Positions 24,921 through 32,654 of a DNA stretch of 64,000 nucleotides are shown one piece after another (position 1 is the stretch's first letter; each line of letters begins with the position of its first letter). The stretch lies in contig NZ_JADLQX010000024.1 of assembly GCF_015477605.1 (NCBI RefSeq), forward strand, positions 47,173 through 111,172. Reading direction: 5' to 3'. Below the pieces are notes generated by a model, which did not search any database, was not told the origin of the DNA, and saw only the letters and a program-made list of their open reading frames with translations. The DNA comes from Nocardia amamiensis (GTDB lineage Bacteria; Actinomycetota; Actinomycetes; Mycobacteriales; Mycobacteriaceae). The translations under genes were made by a program, and so were the position numbers.

Positions 24921-25612
24921 CGCGCCTCCGGTGTGACGGCTGGAGCCGGTCGTTCGCGCGCCGCGACGAGCACCCCCGAAAGGGCAAGCAGCACAGGCAG
25001 TCCGGTGGGCAGGAACGGTGCGCTGGCCAGCGCGACCGCGGTGCCGGCGACCACCGCGCCGAGCGTGGCTCGATCGCGGAGGGCGGGCAACACCAGCGCG
25101 AGCAGCACCGCGGGAAACACCGCGTCCAATCCGAGGGCCGAGGTGTCGGGGACCACTGACCCGATCAACGCTCCGATCGCCGCGCCGCCGGGCCACGCGA
25201 GCAGCACCCCGGCGCCGGTGACCCAGTAGGCCGTCCGCTTGCGCCGCGCGTCGGGCTGCGCGATGGCCAGCGCCACGGACTCGTCGTTCATCAGATGCAC
25301 CCCGAGCGGCCGCCGCCAGCCGGTGCCGACCACGTCGGGAACCGACAGTCCATAGGGCAGGTGCCTGGCATTCACCAGCAGCCCGGCGAGCACGGCCGCG
25401 AGCGGGCTACCGCCGGTGGCCACGATGCCGAGGAAAAGGAACTCCGAGCTTCCGGCGAGCACCACGCAGCCGAGGAGGACGGGCAGCCAGATCGGGAAGC
25501 CCGCACCGACCGCGGTTGCCCCGTAGGAGATCCCGATCACGCCGACGGCGGCGCAGACGGCCGCGATGCCCAGCAGCCCATCTCGGCCCAGTGTTCGCCA
25601 TATCGAACGCAT
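24917..25612 (-). CDS. azlC: AzlC family branched-chain amino acid exporter subunit
   Basis: A 231-residue membrane protein of the AzlC/BrnF family. GLLGIAAVCAAVGVIGISYG is the first span, and SSEFLFLGIVATGGSPLAAV and LVNARHLPYGLSV are the conserved core motifs, followed by a His-Leu-Met-Asn-Asp-Glu element. The ATG at 25612 has AGGAA at ideal distance. The in-frame ATG at 25630 lacks one, and the open frame to 25837 runs into the divergent regulator. The HTH-cupin regulator divergent from it is the likely controller. Confidence 0.87.
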   Translation of the reverse strand: MRSIWRTLGRDGLLGIAAVCAAVGVIGISYGATAVGAGFPIWLPVLLGCVVLAGSSEFLFLGIVATGGSPLAAVLAGLLVNARHLPYGLSVPDVVGTGWRRPLGVHLMNDESVALAIAQPDARRKRTAYWVTGAGVLLAWPGGAAIGALIGSVVPDTSALGLDAVFPAVLLALVLPALRDRATLGAVVAGTAVALASAPFLPTGLPVLLALSGVLVAARERPAPAVTPEAR

Positions 25613-25665
25613 GTTTCCTATGGTGAACATGGCAGGCCGGTTCGTCAATATGGTTTTCTGTTGGC

Positions 25666-26232
25666 ATGACGCAGCAGGACGCGACGACGACACCCCAGGC
25701 GGTGATCGCCGCCGCGCTGCGCCGCGAGCGCACCAGGGCCGGGTTGTCGCTGAGCGAGGTCGCCCATCGTGCAGGCATCGCGAAATCCACGTTGTCGCAA
25801 CTGGAATCGGGAACCGGGAACCCGAGCCTGGAGACATTGTGGGCGCTGTGCGTCGCGCTGGACATGCCGTTCTCCCGGTTGCTCGACCCGCCGCGCCCGA
25901 ACGTGCACGTGATCCGGGCGGGGGAGGGCCCGGTGGTGGCCGCCGAGCAATCGGAGTATCGAGCCACGTTGCTGGCCGCCGGTCCGGCCAACTCGCGCCG
26001 CGATCTGTTCCGCATCACCGCGGAACCCGGGCATGCGCGCAGATCGGACCCGCACATCCCGGGCGTCGTCGAGCACGTGCTACTCGCCGAGGGACGCGCG
26101 CTGGTCGGCCCGGTAGACGCGCCGGTCGAGCTACATCCCGGCGACTATATCGCCTACCCAGGCGATCAACCGCATGTGTTCGAAGCCCTGGCGTCGCCGA
26201 CCTGGGCGACGCTGGTGATCGAATACACCTGA
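25666..26232 (+). CDS. HTH (XRE)-cupin transcriptional regulator, probable azlCD controller
   Basis: A 188-residue regulator. An XRE helix-turn-helix (about 15-70: LSLSEVAHRAGIAKSTLSQL then Glu-Ser-Gly) is followed by a C-terminal cupin barrel (about 110-185: PHIPGVVEHVLLAEGRALVG and HPGDYIAYPGDQPHVFE). The cupin probably binds an amino acid or other small ligand. The gene is divergent from azlC with 53 bases between starts, the usual layout for a local regulator of AzlCD exporters. Its stop lies 4 bases before the convergent HNH gene. Confidence 0.85.
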   Translation: MTQQDATTTPQAVIAAALRRERTRAGLSLSEVAHRAGIAKSTLSQLESGTGNPSLETLWALCVALDMPFSRLLDPPRPNVHVIRAGEGPVVAAEQSEYRATLLAAGPANSRRDLFRITAEPGHARRSDPHIPGVVEHVLLAEGRALVGPVDAPVELHPGDYIAYPGDQPHVFEALASPTWATLVIEYT

Positions 26233-26236
26233 GGGC

Positions 26237-27013
26237 TCAGGCCGCGCCTTCGCCGAGGTACTGCAACCACACCGGGTCGAGTTCGGCGGTGGTCGACAGC
26301 AGGCGCCAGTGCGGGCCTTTCGGCGAGACCAGCGGGGAGCGCAGGGTCCAGCCCAGTTCGCTGAGCAGCTTGTCGGCCTTGCGATGGTTGCACGGCGCGC
26401 AGCTGGCGACGCAGTTCTCCCAGGAGTGTTCCCCGCCGCGGCTGCGCGGGATGACGTGATCGATGGTCTCGGCCTTGCCGCCGCAGTAGCCGCACCGATA
26501 GCGGTCCCGGTGCATGAGGGCTGCGCGGGTCATCGGCACCCGGGCGCGGTAGGGCACGTGGACGTAGCTGCGCAGGCGGATAACCGACGGAATGGCGACC
26601 GACGTCTCGGCGGAGTGCACCACAGGTCCCTCGTCGTTGTGGTGAACGGCGTCGGCCTTGTCGCAGATGAGGAGGACGATCGCGCGGCGCGCGGACAAAG
26701 CGGTGAGCGGCTCGTAGGTGGCGTTCAGAAGCAGCACCCTGGTCTTGAGCCAGTTCGTGCCCTCGGCGGGCGGTGCGGTGGGGCGGGGGCCGTGGTCGTG
26801 ATGGCCACGATGTCCGCCCGGGTGGTGTTCGGACAAGATGTGCAGCGGAGTAGCCCCCGACCCACGATTGTGGACGTCGGCGGGCTGGAGTTGTCGGTGC
26901 GCTCGCACCTCGTGTGACCGCGCACTGTGTCGCTGCTTCATCTCGACCTCGATTTCATGATTGGCAGGATCATGTGGTATCTGCGGAGCAGAGACTGTCA
27001 CCCAGTTGACCAT
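26237..27013 (-). CDS. HNH endonuclease family protein
   Basis: A protein of up to 258 residues with a C-terminal HNH nuclease domain: CGYCGGKAETIDHVIPRSRG, then Glu-His-Ser-Trp-Glu-Asn, then Cys-x2-Cys and Asn-His. Two Cys pairs bind the structural zinc, and the His/Asn residues form the beta-beta-alpha metal catalytic site. The domain begins near LKTRVLLLNATYEPLTALSA, where homologues become alignable. The N-terminal 85 residues are His-rich and low in complexity. ATG 26941, with GAGG upstream, is a plausible later start. It is the Rv2469c equivalent next to glbO and a widespread actinobacterial core gene of unknown role. Confidence 0.85.
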   Translation of the reverse strand: MVNWVTVSAPQIPHDPANHEIEVEMKQRHSARSHEVRAHRQLQPADVHNRGSGATPLHILSEHHPGGHRGHHDHGPRPTAPPAEGTNWLKTRVLLLNATYEPLTALSARRAIVLLICDKADAVHHNDEGPVVHSAETSVAIPSVIRLRSYVHVPYRARVPMTRAALMHRDRYRCGYCGGKAETIDHVIPRSRGGEHSWENCVASCAPCNHRKADKLLSELGWTLRSPLVSPKGPHWRLLSTTAELDPVWLQYLGEGAA

Positions 27014-27177
27014 GGAACGTCGCGCATTGCACGGTGATTTCCAACAATGTCCGGTTAACTGTGGCTGAAGAGCAGCTCACCCGCGACGTTTCCCGGCGCT
27101 GAGCGGCCGCGGGAGGGCAGCCGCGCGCCGGTGCGGGCACAATGGACAGCGGCGCATCCGGTGAATCGAGAGGGTCT

Positions 27178-27582
27178 ATGACTTCGGGCGAGCAGACAGC
27201 GACGTCGTTCTACGAGACGGTCGGCGGGGCGGAGACGTTCCGGCGGATCGTCGCGACGTTCTATCGCGAGGTCGCGGCCGATGAGGTGCTGCGTCCGCTC
27301 TATCCGGAGGAAGACCTCGGTCCGGCCGAGCGCCGGCTGCGGATGTTCCTCGAGCAGTACTGGGGCGGCCCGCGCACCTACTCCGACGAGCGCGGCCATC
27401 CGCGCCTGCGCATGCGGCACATGCCGTTCACCATCGGACCGATCGAGCGCGACGCCTGGTTGCGCTGCATGCGTATCGCGGTCGCGGAGATCGAGCCCGA
27501 AATCCTCGACGACGAGCACCGCAAGGCGCTGCTGGACTACCTGGAAATGGCCGCCAACTCGTTGGTGAACGCCCCCTTCTGA
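27178..27582 (+). CDS. glbO: Truncated hemoglobin GlbO (group II)
   Basis: A 134-residue 2-on-2 globin. Residues equivalent to the M. tuberculosis heme pocket are all present: Tyr29 (B10), Tyr42 (CD1), proximal His81 (F8) and Trp94 (G8), with FLEQYWGGPRTYSDERGHPR and LLDYLEMAANSLVN nearly identical to family members. It binds oxygen and peroxide at the membrane side, and roles in oxygen supply or redox protection are proposed. The ATG at 27178 follows GAGAGGG. An upstream ATG at 27142 would add 12 unrelated residues. It is followed by aglA as in mycobacteria. Confidence 0.94.
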   Translation: MTSGEQTATSFYETVGGAETFRRIVATFYREVAADEVLRPLYPEEDLGPAERRLRMFLEQYWGGPRTYSDERGHPRLRMRHMPFTIGPIERDAWLRCMRIAVAEIEPEILDDEHRKALLDYLEMAANSLVNAPF

Positions 27583-27655
27583 CAACGCGTCCGCGCGCGC
27601 CGGGAGAGGTGTGTGTCGACCGCATTGCGGTGGGGGCGAATTCGGCTTTGGCACT

Positions 27656-29269
27656 ATGGCGGATGTGAGTGATGCACCAGCCGTGACTGCCCCGGTGGAT
27701 CGCGCCACCCAGCCGTGGTGGCGGTCGGCCGTGTTCTACCAGGTATATCCGAGATCCTTCGCGGATTCGAGCGGCGACGGGATCGGTGATCTCGGCGGAG
27801 TCCGGGACAAACTCGGTTACCTCGAACTGCTCGGCGTCGACGCGCTGTGGGTCTGTCCGGTGATGCGTTCCCCGATGGCCGACGGCGGCTACGACGTCGC
27901 CGATCCGCGCGACATCGACCAGCTCTTCGGCGGTCTCGCCGCGATGGACGCGCTGATCGCCGAGGCGCATGCCCGCCGGATCAAGGTGACCATGGACCTG
28001 GTGCCGAACCACACCAGTGATCAGCACCCGTGGTTCGGCGCGGCGCTGGCGGCGGGCCCCGGTAGCCGGGAACGCGAGCGGTACATCTTCCGCGACGGCC
28101 GCGGACCCGGCGGCGCCGAGCCGCCGAACAACTGGCCGAGCATCTTCGGCGGACCCGCCTGGACCAGGGTCACCGAGCCCGACGGCACGCCGGGCCAGTG
28201 GTACCTGCATATCTTCGCCCGCGAGCAACCGGACTTGAACTGGGCCGATCCCGAGGTCGCCGCCGATTTCGAGCAGACCCTGCGGTTCTGGCTCGACCGT
28301 GGCGTGGACGGGTTCCGGCTCGATGTGGCGCACGGCATGGCCAAACCCGACGGCCTGCCCGACATGCCCGAGCTCGCCGTCTCGGCCCTGCTCGCACACG
28401 ACGACACCGACCCGCGCTTCAACAACCCCGCGGTCCACGAGATCCACCGCCGGATCCGCAAGGTAGTCGACGAGTATCCGGACGCGGTGACCATCGGCGA
28501 GGTGTGGGTGAACGACAACATCCGCTTCGGCGAGTACGTGCGCTCCGACGAACTGCACTTGGCGTTCAATTTCCGTCTCGCCGAGTCCGCGTTCGGCGCC
28601 GAGGCGGTGCGCGACGCCATCGACAACTCGCTCGCCGCCGTCGGGCCGGTCTTCGCCGTGCCCACTTGGACGCTGTCCAACCACGACATCGAGCGCGAGG
28701 TAACCCGGTACGGCGGCGGCGCGGTCGGCGTCGCGCGGGCGCGGGCGATGATCCTGCTGGAGCTCGCGCTGCCGGGCTCGGTGTTCATCTACAACGGCGC
28801 CGAGCTGGGACTGCCCAACGTGGACGACCTGCCGGACGAGGTGTTGCAAGATCCGGTATGGGAGCGCTCCGGGCATACCCAGCGTGGCCGCGACGGCTGC
28901 CGGGTGCCGCTGCCGTGGGAGGGCGCCGCGCCGCCGTTCGGGTTCACCACCGGCACGCCCTGGCTGCCGATTCCCTCAGAGTGGGCGGGGCTGACGGTAG
29001 AAGCGCAGCTGGAAGAGCTCGGCTCCACCCTGTCGCTGTACCGCATGGCGATCGAACTGCGCCGGCTGCGGCCAGAGTTCGCCGGGGACCGGATCGAGTG
29101 GTACGGCAGCCCGCCGGGCTGTCTGGCGTTCCGGCGGCCCGGTGGACTGGTCTGCGTGCTCAACGCCTCGAACGCGCCGATCCAGCTGCCGCCCGGGGAT
29201 GTGCTGCTGGCCAGCGCCCCGTCCGACGGCGGACAGCTGCCGCCGAACGCGACGGCCTGGTTGGTCTGA
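27656..29269 (+). CDS. aglA: Alpha-glucosidase, glycoside hydrolase family 13
   Basis: A 537-residue GH13 enzyme with a (beta/alpha)8 barrel. Conserved region I is DLVPNHTS. The nucleophile is Asp223 in GFRLDVAH, the acid/base is Glu282 in TIGEVWVN, and the transition-state stabiliser is Asp344 in SNHDIER. It is of oligo-1,6-/alpha-glucosidase type and would release glucose from short alpha-glucans or disaccharides in the cytoplasm. No signal peptide is seen. The start could be ATG 27656 or GTG 27665. It matches Rv2471 in place and length. Confidence 0.92.
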   Translation: MADVSDAPAVTAPVDRATQPWWRSAVFYQVYPRSFADSSGDGIGDLGGVRDKLGYLELLGVDALWVCPVMRSPMADGGYDVADPRDIDQLFGGLAAMDALIAEAHARRIKVTMDLVPNHTSDQHPWFGAALAAGPGSRERERYIFRDGRGPGGAEPPNNWPSIFGGPAWTRVTEPDGTPGQWYLHIFAREQPDLNWADPEVAADFEQTLRFWLDRGVDGFRLDVAHGMAKPDGLPDMPELAVSALLAHDDTDPRFNNPAVHEIHRRIRKVVDEYPDAVTIGEVWVNDNIRFGEYVRSDELHLAFNFRLAESAFGAEAVRDAIDNSLAAVGPVFAVPTWTLSNHDIEREVTRYGGGAVGVARARAMILLELALPGSVFIYNGAELGLPNVDDLPDEVLQDPVWERSGHTQRGRDGCRVPLPWEGAAPPFGFTTGTPWLPIPSEWAGLTVEAQLEELGSTLSLYRMAIELRRLRPEFAGDRIEWYGSPPGCLAFRRPGGLVCVLNASNAPIQLPPGDVLLASAPSDGGQLPPNATAWLV

Positions 29270-29361
29270 GAACGACCAAAAAGCCCAGGTCGCGGCAGGG
29301 CGGCAGGGACGCGGACAGGCGAACGGCTCGACCGGACGAAGAACTACTACACACGATCGTC

Positions 29362-29367
29362 TACCTT
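29362..29367 (+). promoter_or_regulatory. -10 element, leaderless-type, ctaJ
   Basis: TACCTT lies 6 bases before the GTG at 29374. The ctaJ-DUF5130 pair can therefore be transcribed separately from aglA. Confidence 0.35.
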
Positions 29368-29373
29368 TGACCC

Positions 29374-29652
29374 GTGAGCATTCTCGAGACAGTGCTGATC
29401 TTCGCCGGCATTCCGCTGGTGATCTACGGCGTCATAGCCGGGTTGTCGTTTCTCGGTAAGCCACTGCCTGGCGAGAAGCCGGTCCACTTCGCCCTCGGCC
29501 AGAAGTGGACCCAGTCGCCGGTGCTGTGGAGTGCTACCGACGAGGTGACCGTCCCGGGTCACCACATCGCAGAGACCTCGCATGGACACCATGCGGCCAT
29601 CGAGGCCACCGAGGTGGAGCTGATCGGAGGACGGGCAAGTGGCAGGTTCTAA
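29374..29652 (+). CDS. ctaJ: Probable aa3-type cytochrome oxidase subunit CtaJ
   Basis: A 92-residue protein with one N-terminal membrane helix (VLIFAGIPLVIYGVIAGLSF, residues 7-26) and a soluble tail with FALGQKWTQSPVLWSATDE and a His-rich stretch. This pattern, and the place next to a DUF5130 gene and the glbO cluster, fit the small CtaJ subunit found in the mycobacterial bcc-aa3 supercomplex. It would act at the cytoplasmic membrane. Identification is from resemblance and context. It overlaps the next gene by 14 bases. Confidence 0.65.
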   Translation: MSILETVLIFAGIPLVIYGVIAGLSFLGKPLPGEKPVHFALGQKWTQSPVLWSATDEVTVPGHHIAETSHGHHAAIEATEVELIGGRASGRF

Positions 29653-30103
29653 GTGGCCCGCGGTGGTCGAAGCCGATCTTCCGCACGGATACGCGCTCAC
29701 CAGTAGCGGGCGCGTCTCCGGCGTGCACGAGGCGGGTGACGTGTTCAAGGAGGCGCCGTTCAACGATCACGAGCGGCTCACGATGGACAACGTGCTCACC
29801 GAGGCGACCCGCGCGACCAAGGTGCGCTTCAACGTCTACATCGGCGATCTGGGCCAGGACCCGGCCGCGGGCGCGGACGCGATCTTCCCCGACACACCGG
29901 AGGCGGCGCGCTCGGTGCTCATCGCGGTCTCGCCCAACGACAAGGCGATCGAGGTGCGCGCGGGCCGCGATGTCGCCGACCGCGCGAACGATCGCGTCTG
30001 CCAGCTCGGCGTCACCGCGGCGCTGAGTTCGTTCCGGCAGGGCCAGCTGATCGACGGCCTGGTCTCGGCGGTCCGCGTGATGGCAGCGGCCATCGGTCGC
30101 TGA
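29639..30103 (+). CDS. DUF5130 domain protein, Rv2468c-like
   Basis: A 154-residue protein with a TPM-like fold: a VRFNVYIGDLGQDP strand, a RSVLIAVSPNDKAIEVRAGR core and a helical end. It is probably cytoplasmic or membrane-associated. The family is found next to oxidase-related genes in mycolata, but its role is not established. The GTG start at 29639 has GGAGG at 29626-29630 and lies inside the end of ctaJ, indicating coupled translation. A strong terminator follows at 30126-30166. Confidence 0.8.
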   Translation: MAGSKWPAVVEADLPHGYALTSSGRVSGVHEAGDVFKEAPFNDHERLTMDNVLTEATRATKVRFNVYIGDLGQDPAAGADAIFPDTPEAARSVLIAVSPNDKAIEVRAGRDVADRANDRVCQLGVTAALSSFRQGQLIDGLVSAVRVMAAAIGR

Positions 30104-30125
30104 TTCATCCGGTACAGCGCATTCC

Positions 30126-30166
30126 GGCGCGCTCACCCGTTTTCGGGTGGGCGCGCCGTCGTTTTT
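30126..30166 (+). terminator. Rho-independent terminator after ctaJ operon
   Basis: A 13-bp stem with one G-U pair, GGCGCGCTCACCC (30126-30138) with GGGTGGGCGCGCC (30145-30157), is followed by GTCGTTTTT with five T at 30162-30166. It lies 23 bases after the DUF5130 stop. Confidence 0.9.
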
Positions 30167-30224
30167 CGGGCGGCGATTCCGCGTGGTGATGTTGCCGGGC
30201 GGCGCTGACGATATTCCCGGATTT

Positions 30225-30252
30225 TAACCATCTATCTCACATTGACAGGTTA
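30225..30252. promoter_or_regulatory. Operator-like site 1 (TAACC-N18-GGTTA)
   Basis: A 28-base site bounded by TAACC (30225-30229) and GGTTA (30248-30252). Its arms and length equal those of site 2, which lies 47 bases further on. TTGACA at 30243-30248 overlaps it and could be a -35 element. The inner bases are less symmetric than in site 2. Confidence 0.5.
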
Positions 30253-30271
30253 GATCTAGCGGAGCCACTCT

Positions 30272-30299
30272 TAACCACTGAAATATATTTGAGCGGTTA
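30272..30299. promoter_or_regulatory. Operator-like site 2, long palindrome before MFS gene
   Basis: The 28-base site reads TAACCACTGAAATA then TATTTGAGCGGTTA. Twelve of the fourteen half-site positions are complementary around an AT-rich centre. It ends 16 bases before the MFS ATG. Such an extended dyad indicates a dimeric repressor. No regulator gene is adjacent. Confidence 0.6.
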
Positions 30300-30314
30300 G
30301 AGGATGTGGTTGGC

Positions 30315-31469
30315 ATGCGGCGTGAACGGATTGCCTGGGCCGGCCTGGCGGCTATGACGGTGTCGTTCGGGCTGAACTTCTCCATGGGCGTGTTCTTCGT
30401 GCCCGCGGCCGCCTCGTACGGGGTGAATGCGACGGCATTGGCCGTCGCCGCAGCTCTCGCCACCATGGCGACGGGGCTGGCGCAGCCGTTCGTCGGCGGC
30501 CTGCTGGACCGGGCCGGGGCGAAGCGAGTGCTGACCGGAGGTCTGACGTTGCTCTCGGCGAGCTATCTTGTGCTCGCGGCGGTCCGCACGACCTGGGAAT
30601 TCGTCACCGTCTACATCCTTCTCGGTGGGATCGGGTTCGCGTCGTCGTCCACGCTCGCGGTCACCACGCTGATCGGGCGGGCGCTCGGAAATCAGGTCGG
30701 TCCGGCGCTCACAAGGGCCGCGGTGGGAATCAATCTGGGGCAGCTGATCACGCCATGGGTTGCCACGGCGCTGTTCGAGCCGGTCGGAGTTCGGGTCACC
30801 TTTGCACTGCTCGGCGGCGCGGGCTTGGTGGTCACCGGTGTGCTGTGGTGGGTGCTGCCCGCCGATCATGTCGTCGGCGTCGCCCGCCGAGCCGAGTCAT
30901 TGGCCGGTCGAGGGCGAGTGCTGATCTCCTTCGGTTTGCATTCGGCGACCCTCTACGTGGTTGTCCTGTTGCTGCCCGAACATGCGGTCGAGACCGGCTG
31001 GTCGATCGTCGAGGCCGGTCGCCTGGTGGCCGTCGCGGCAGTGGCGGCGGGACTGATGTCGGCGGTCATGGCGCGACTGCAGCGCTGGTATCGACCCGAG
31101 GCCTTGGTGCAGATCCTGTATGGGATGCGGACAGTCGCGCTCGCCCTTGCCGTGTGCCTTCCCGGGCCCAGCGTAACCATCGCGGTTGCGGTCGTGTTCG
31201 GCGCGGCCTCGTTTCCGGTCATTCCGTTGACCATGGCGATCATCTCCCGCGGCCTCGACCCCGCCCGGATGGGCCGGACCTTGGCACCGGCGTGGGTGAT
31301 CCATCAGCTCGCCGCGGCCGCCGGCTTGGCGGTCGCCGGTGCGATTCACGCCCGAACCGACAGCTATCGAGGCTATTTCGCACTCGGCATGGCCTTCAGT
31401 ATCGCCGCGGCGCTACTGGTCGGCCCAGTGCGCAAACCCCGAACCGAACTCGTCACCAGCACGGCCTGA
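30315..31469 (+). CDS. MFS transporter
   Basis: A 384-residue major facilitator protein with about twelve membrane helices. The loop 2-3 motif is present as GGLLDRAGAKRVL. It begins MRRERIAWAGLAAMTVSFGL. The substrate cannot be told; the general type fits oxalate/formate-like or drug/metabolite carriers. ATG 30315 follows GAGG at 30300-30303; a GTG at 30306 is a weaker start. The two 28-base operator-like sites just upstream suggest inducible expression, and the hydrolase gene 112 bases downstream is probably cotranscribed. Confidence 0.82.
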   Translation: MRRERIAWAGLAAMTVSFGLNFSMGVFFVPAAASYGVNATALAVAAALATMATGLAQPFVGGLLDRAGAKRVLTGGLTLLSASYLVLAAVRTTWEFVTVYILLGGIGFASSSTLAVTTLIGRALGNQVGPALTRAAVGINLGQLITPWVATALFEPVGVRVTFALLGGAGLVVTGVLWWVLPADHVVGVARRAESLAGRGRVLISFGLHSATLYVVVLLLPEHAVETGWSIVEAGRLVAVAAVAAGLMSAVMARLQRWYRPEALVQILYGMRTVALALAVCLPGPSVTIAVAVVFGAASFPVIPLTMAIISRGLDPARMGRTLAPAWVIHQLAAAAGLAVAGAIHARTDSYRGYFALGMAFSIAAALLVGPVRKPRTELVTSTA

Positions 31470-31581
31470 TTCGGGCCCCGGCACCGGTCTGATCCGTGCT
31501 TCTGCCACACCACCTCGTCGAGGTCATCGCCGACCTGCGACCGAACGCAAGTGTCCCATCAACACAACAAGGAGAATCACC

Positions 31582-32448
31582 ATGAACGCCGTACGTCACA
31601 ACACCGTCGAGATCCAGGGCCTGCCGGTCTTCTACCGCGAGGCGGGAGATCCGAGCAAGCCGACACTCGTCCTGCTGCACGGCTTTCCGACCAGTTCGGC
31701 GATGTTCCGCAATCTGCTGCCGGAACTGGCCGCGGACTATCATCTGATCGCACCGGACCATATCGGTTTCGGGCAGTCGGCCATGCCGTCCGTGCTCGCC
31801 TTCGACTACAGCTTCGAGAAGCTCACCGAGATCACATCGGAACTGTTGGATACCTTGGGCATTCAGCGGTTCGCGCTCTACATTCAGGATTACGGTGCGC
31901 CGATCGGGCTGCGCATCGCCTCCCGGAATCCGGACCGCGTCACCGCGATCATCACCCAGAGTGGCAACGCCTACCTGGAGGGCTTCACCCCGTTCTGGGA
32001 GGTGCTGTTCGCACACGCCAACGACCGTGCGGCACACGAGCCCGAGGTGCGCAAGCTGCTCGAACTCGACGCCACGAAATGGCAGTACACGCACGGCGTT
32101 CCGGCCGACCGGCTGGCGCAGGTCAGCCCCGACACCTGGACCTTGGATCAGCACTACCTCGATCGGCCGGGCAACAAGGAGATTCAGCTCCAGCTCTTCG
32201 CCGACTACAAGCTGAACCTCGACCGCTACCCGGAATTCCAGAAGTACTTCGCCGAGCACCGGCCCCCGGTCCTGATCACCTGGGGTGAGCACGACGAGAT
32301 CTTCGGCGCCGACGGCGCCCGCGCCTACCTGCGTGATCTGCCGGACGCCGAATTGCACCTGCTGGATACGGGCCACTTCGCGCTGGAAACGCACGGCACC
32401 GAGATCGCCGCACTGATCCGCGGCTTCCTCGCCCGCGAACTCGGCTGA
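31582..32448 (+). CDS. Alpha/beta hydrolase, epoxide hydrolase/haloalkane dehalogenase-like
   Basis: A 288-residue alpha/beta hydrolase. The oxyanion-hole motif HGFP (33-36) and an aspartate nucleophile, Asp103 in YIQDYGAP, are those of epoxide hydrolases and haloalkane dehalogenases rather than serine esterases. The general base is His265 in DTGHFALETH. A cap domain lies in about 135-220. The exact substrate is open. AAGGAG precedes the ATG. It follows the inducible-looking MFS gene, which suggests a small uptake/efflux and degradation unit. Confidence 0.85.
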   Translation: MNAVRHNTVEIQGLPVFYREAGDPSKPTLVLLHGFPTSSAMFRNLLPELAADYHLIAPDHIGFGQSAMPSVLAFDYSFEKLTEITSELLDTLGIQRFALYIQDYGAPIGLRIASRNPDRVTAIITQSGNAYLEGFTPFWEVLFAHANDRAAHEPEVRKLLELDATKWQYTHGVPADRLAQVSPDTWTLDQHYLDRPGNKEIQLQLFADYKLNLDRYPEFQKYFAEHRPPVLITWGEHDEIFGADGARAYLRDLPDAELHLLDTGHFALETHGTEIAALIRGFLARELG

Positions 32449-32513
32449 CCCGGCGCAGCTCGGGCCGGACTGACATCGCGCCGGGTCGGAACCGCACCGG
32501 GTGCACAGTGCCG

Positions 32514-32551
32514 GCAGGGCATGCTCACCATGATGAATGAGCATGCCCTGC
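32514..32551. terminator. Bidirectional hairpin between hydrolase and pepN
   Basis: A perfect 14-bp stem, GCAGGGCATGCTCA (32514-32527) with TGAGCATGCCCTGC (32538-32551), and a 10-base loop lie between two convergent genes. Confidence 0.75.
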
Positions 32552-32617
32552 TTCGGCTGTCCGACTCGTCGAGCCGGAGGATCGATCGGCCGTCCGTCGG
32601 CTCCCGGCGTCCGCCGG

Positions 32618-32653
32618 GATGACGGAGGGCGCCGGGATGACGGAGGGCGCCGG
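32618..32653. repeat. 18-bp tandem duplication at pepN 3' end
   Basis: GATGACGGAGGGCGCCGG is present twice in direct tandem (32618-32635 and 32636-32653), ending one base before the pepN stop triplet at 32655-32657. It is probably a recent slippage product. Confidence 0.6.
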
Positions 32654-32654
32654 T

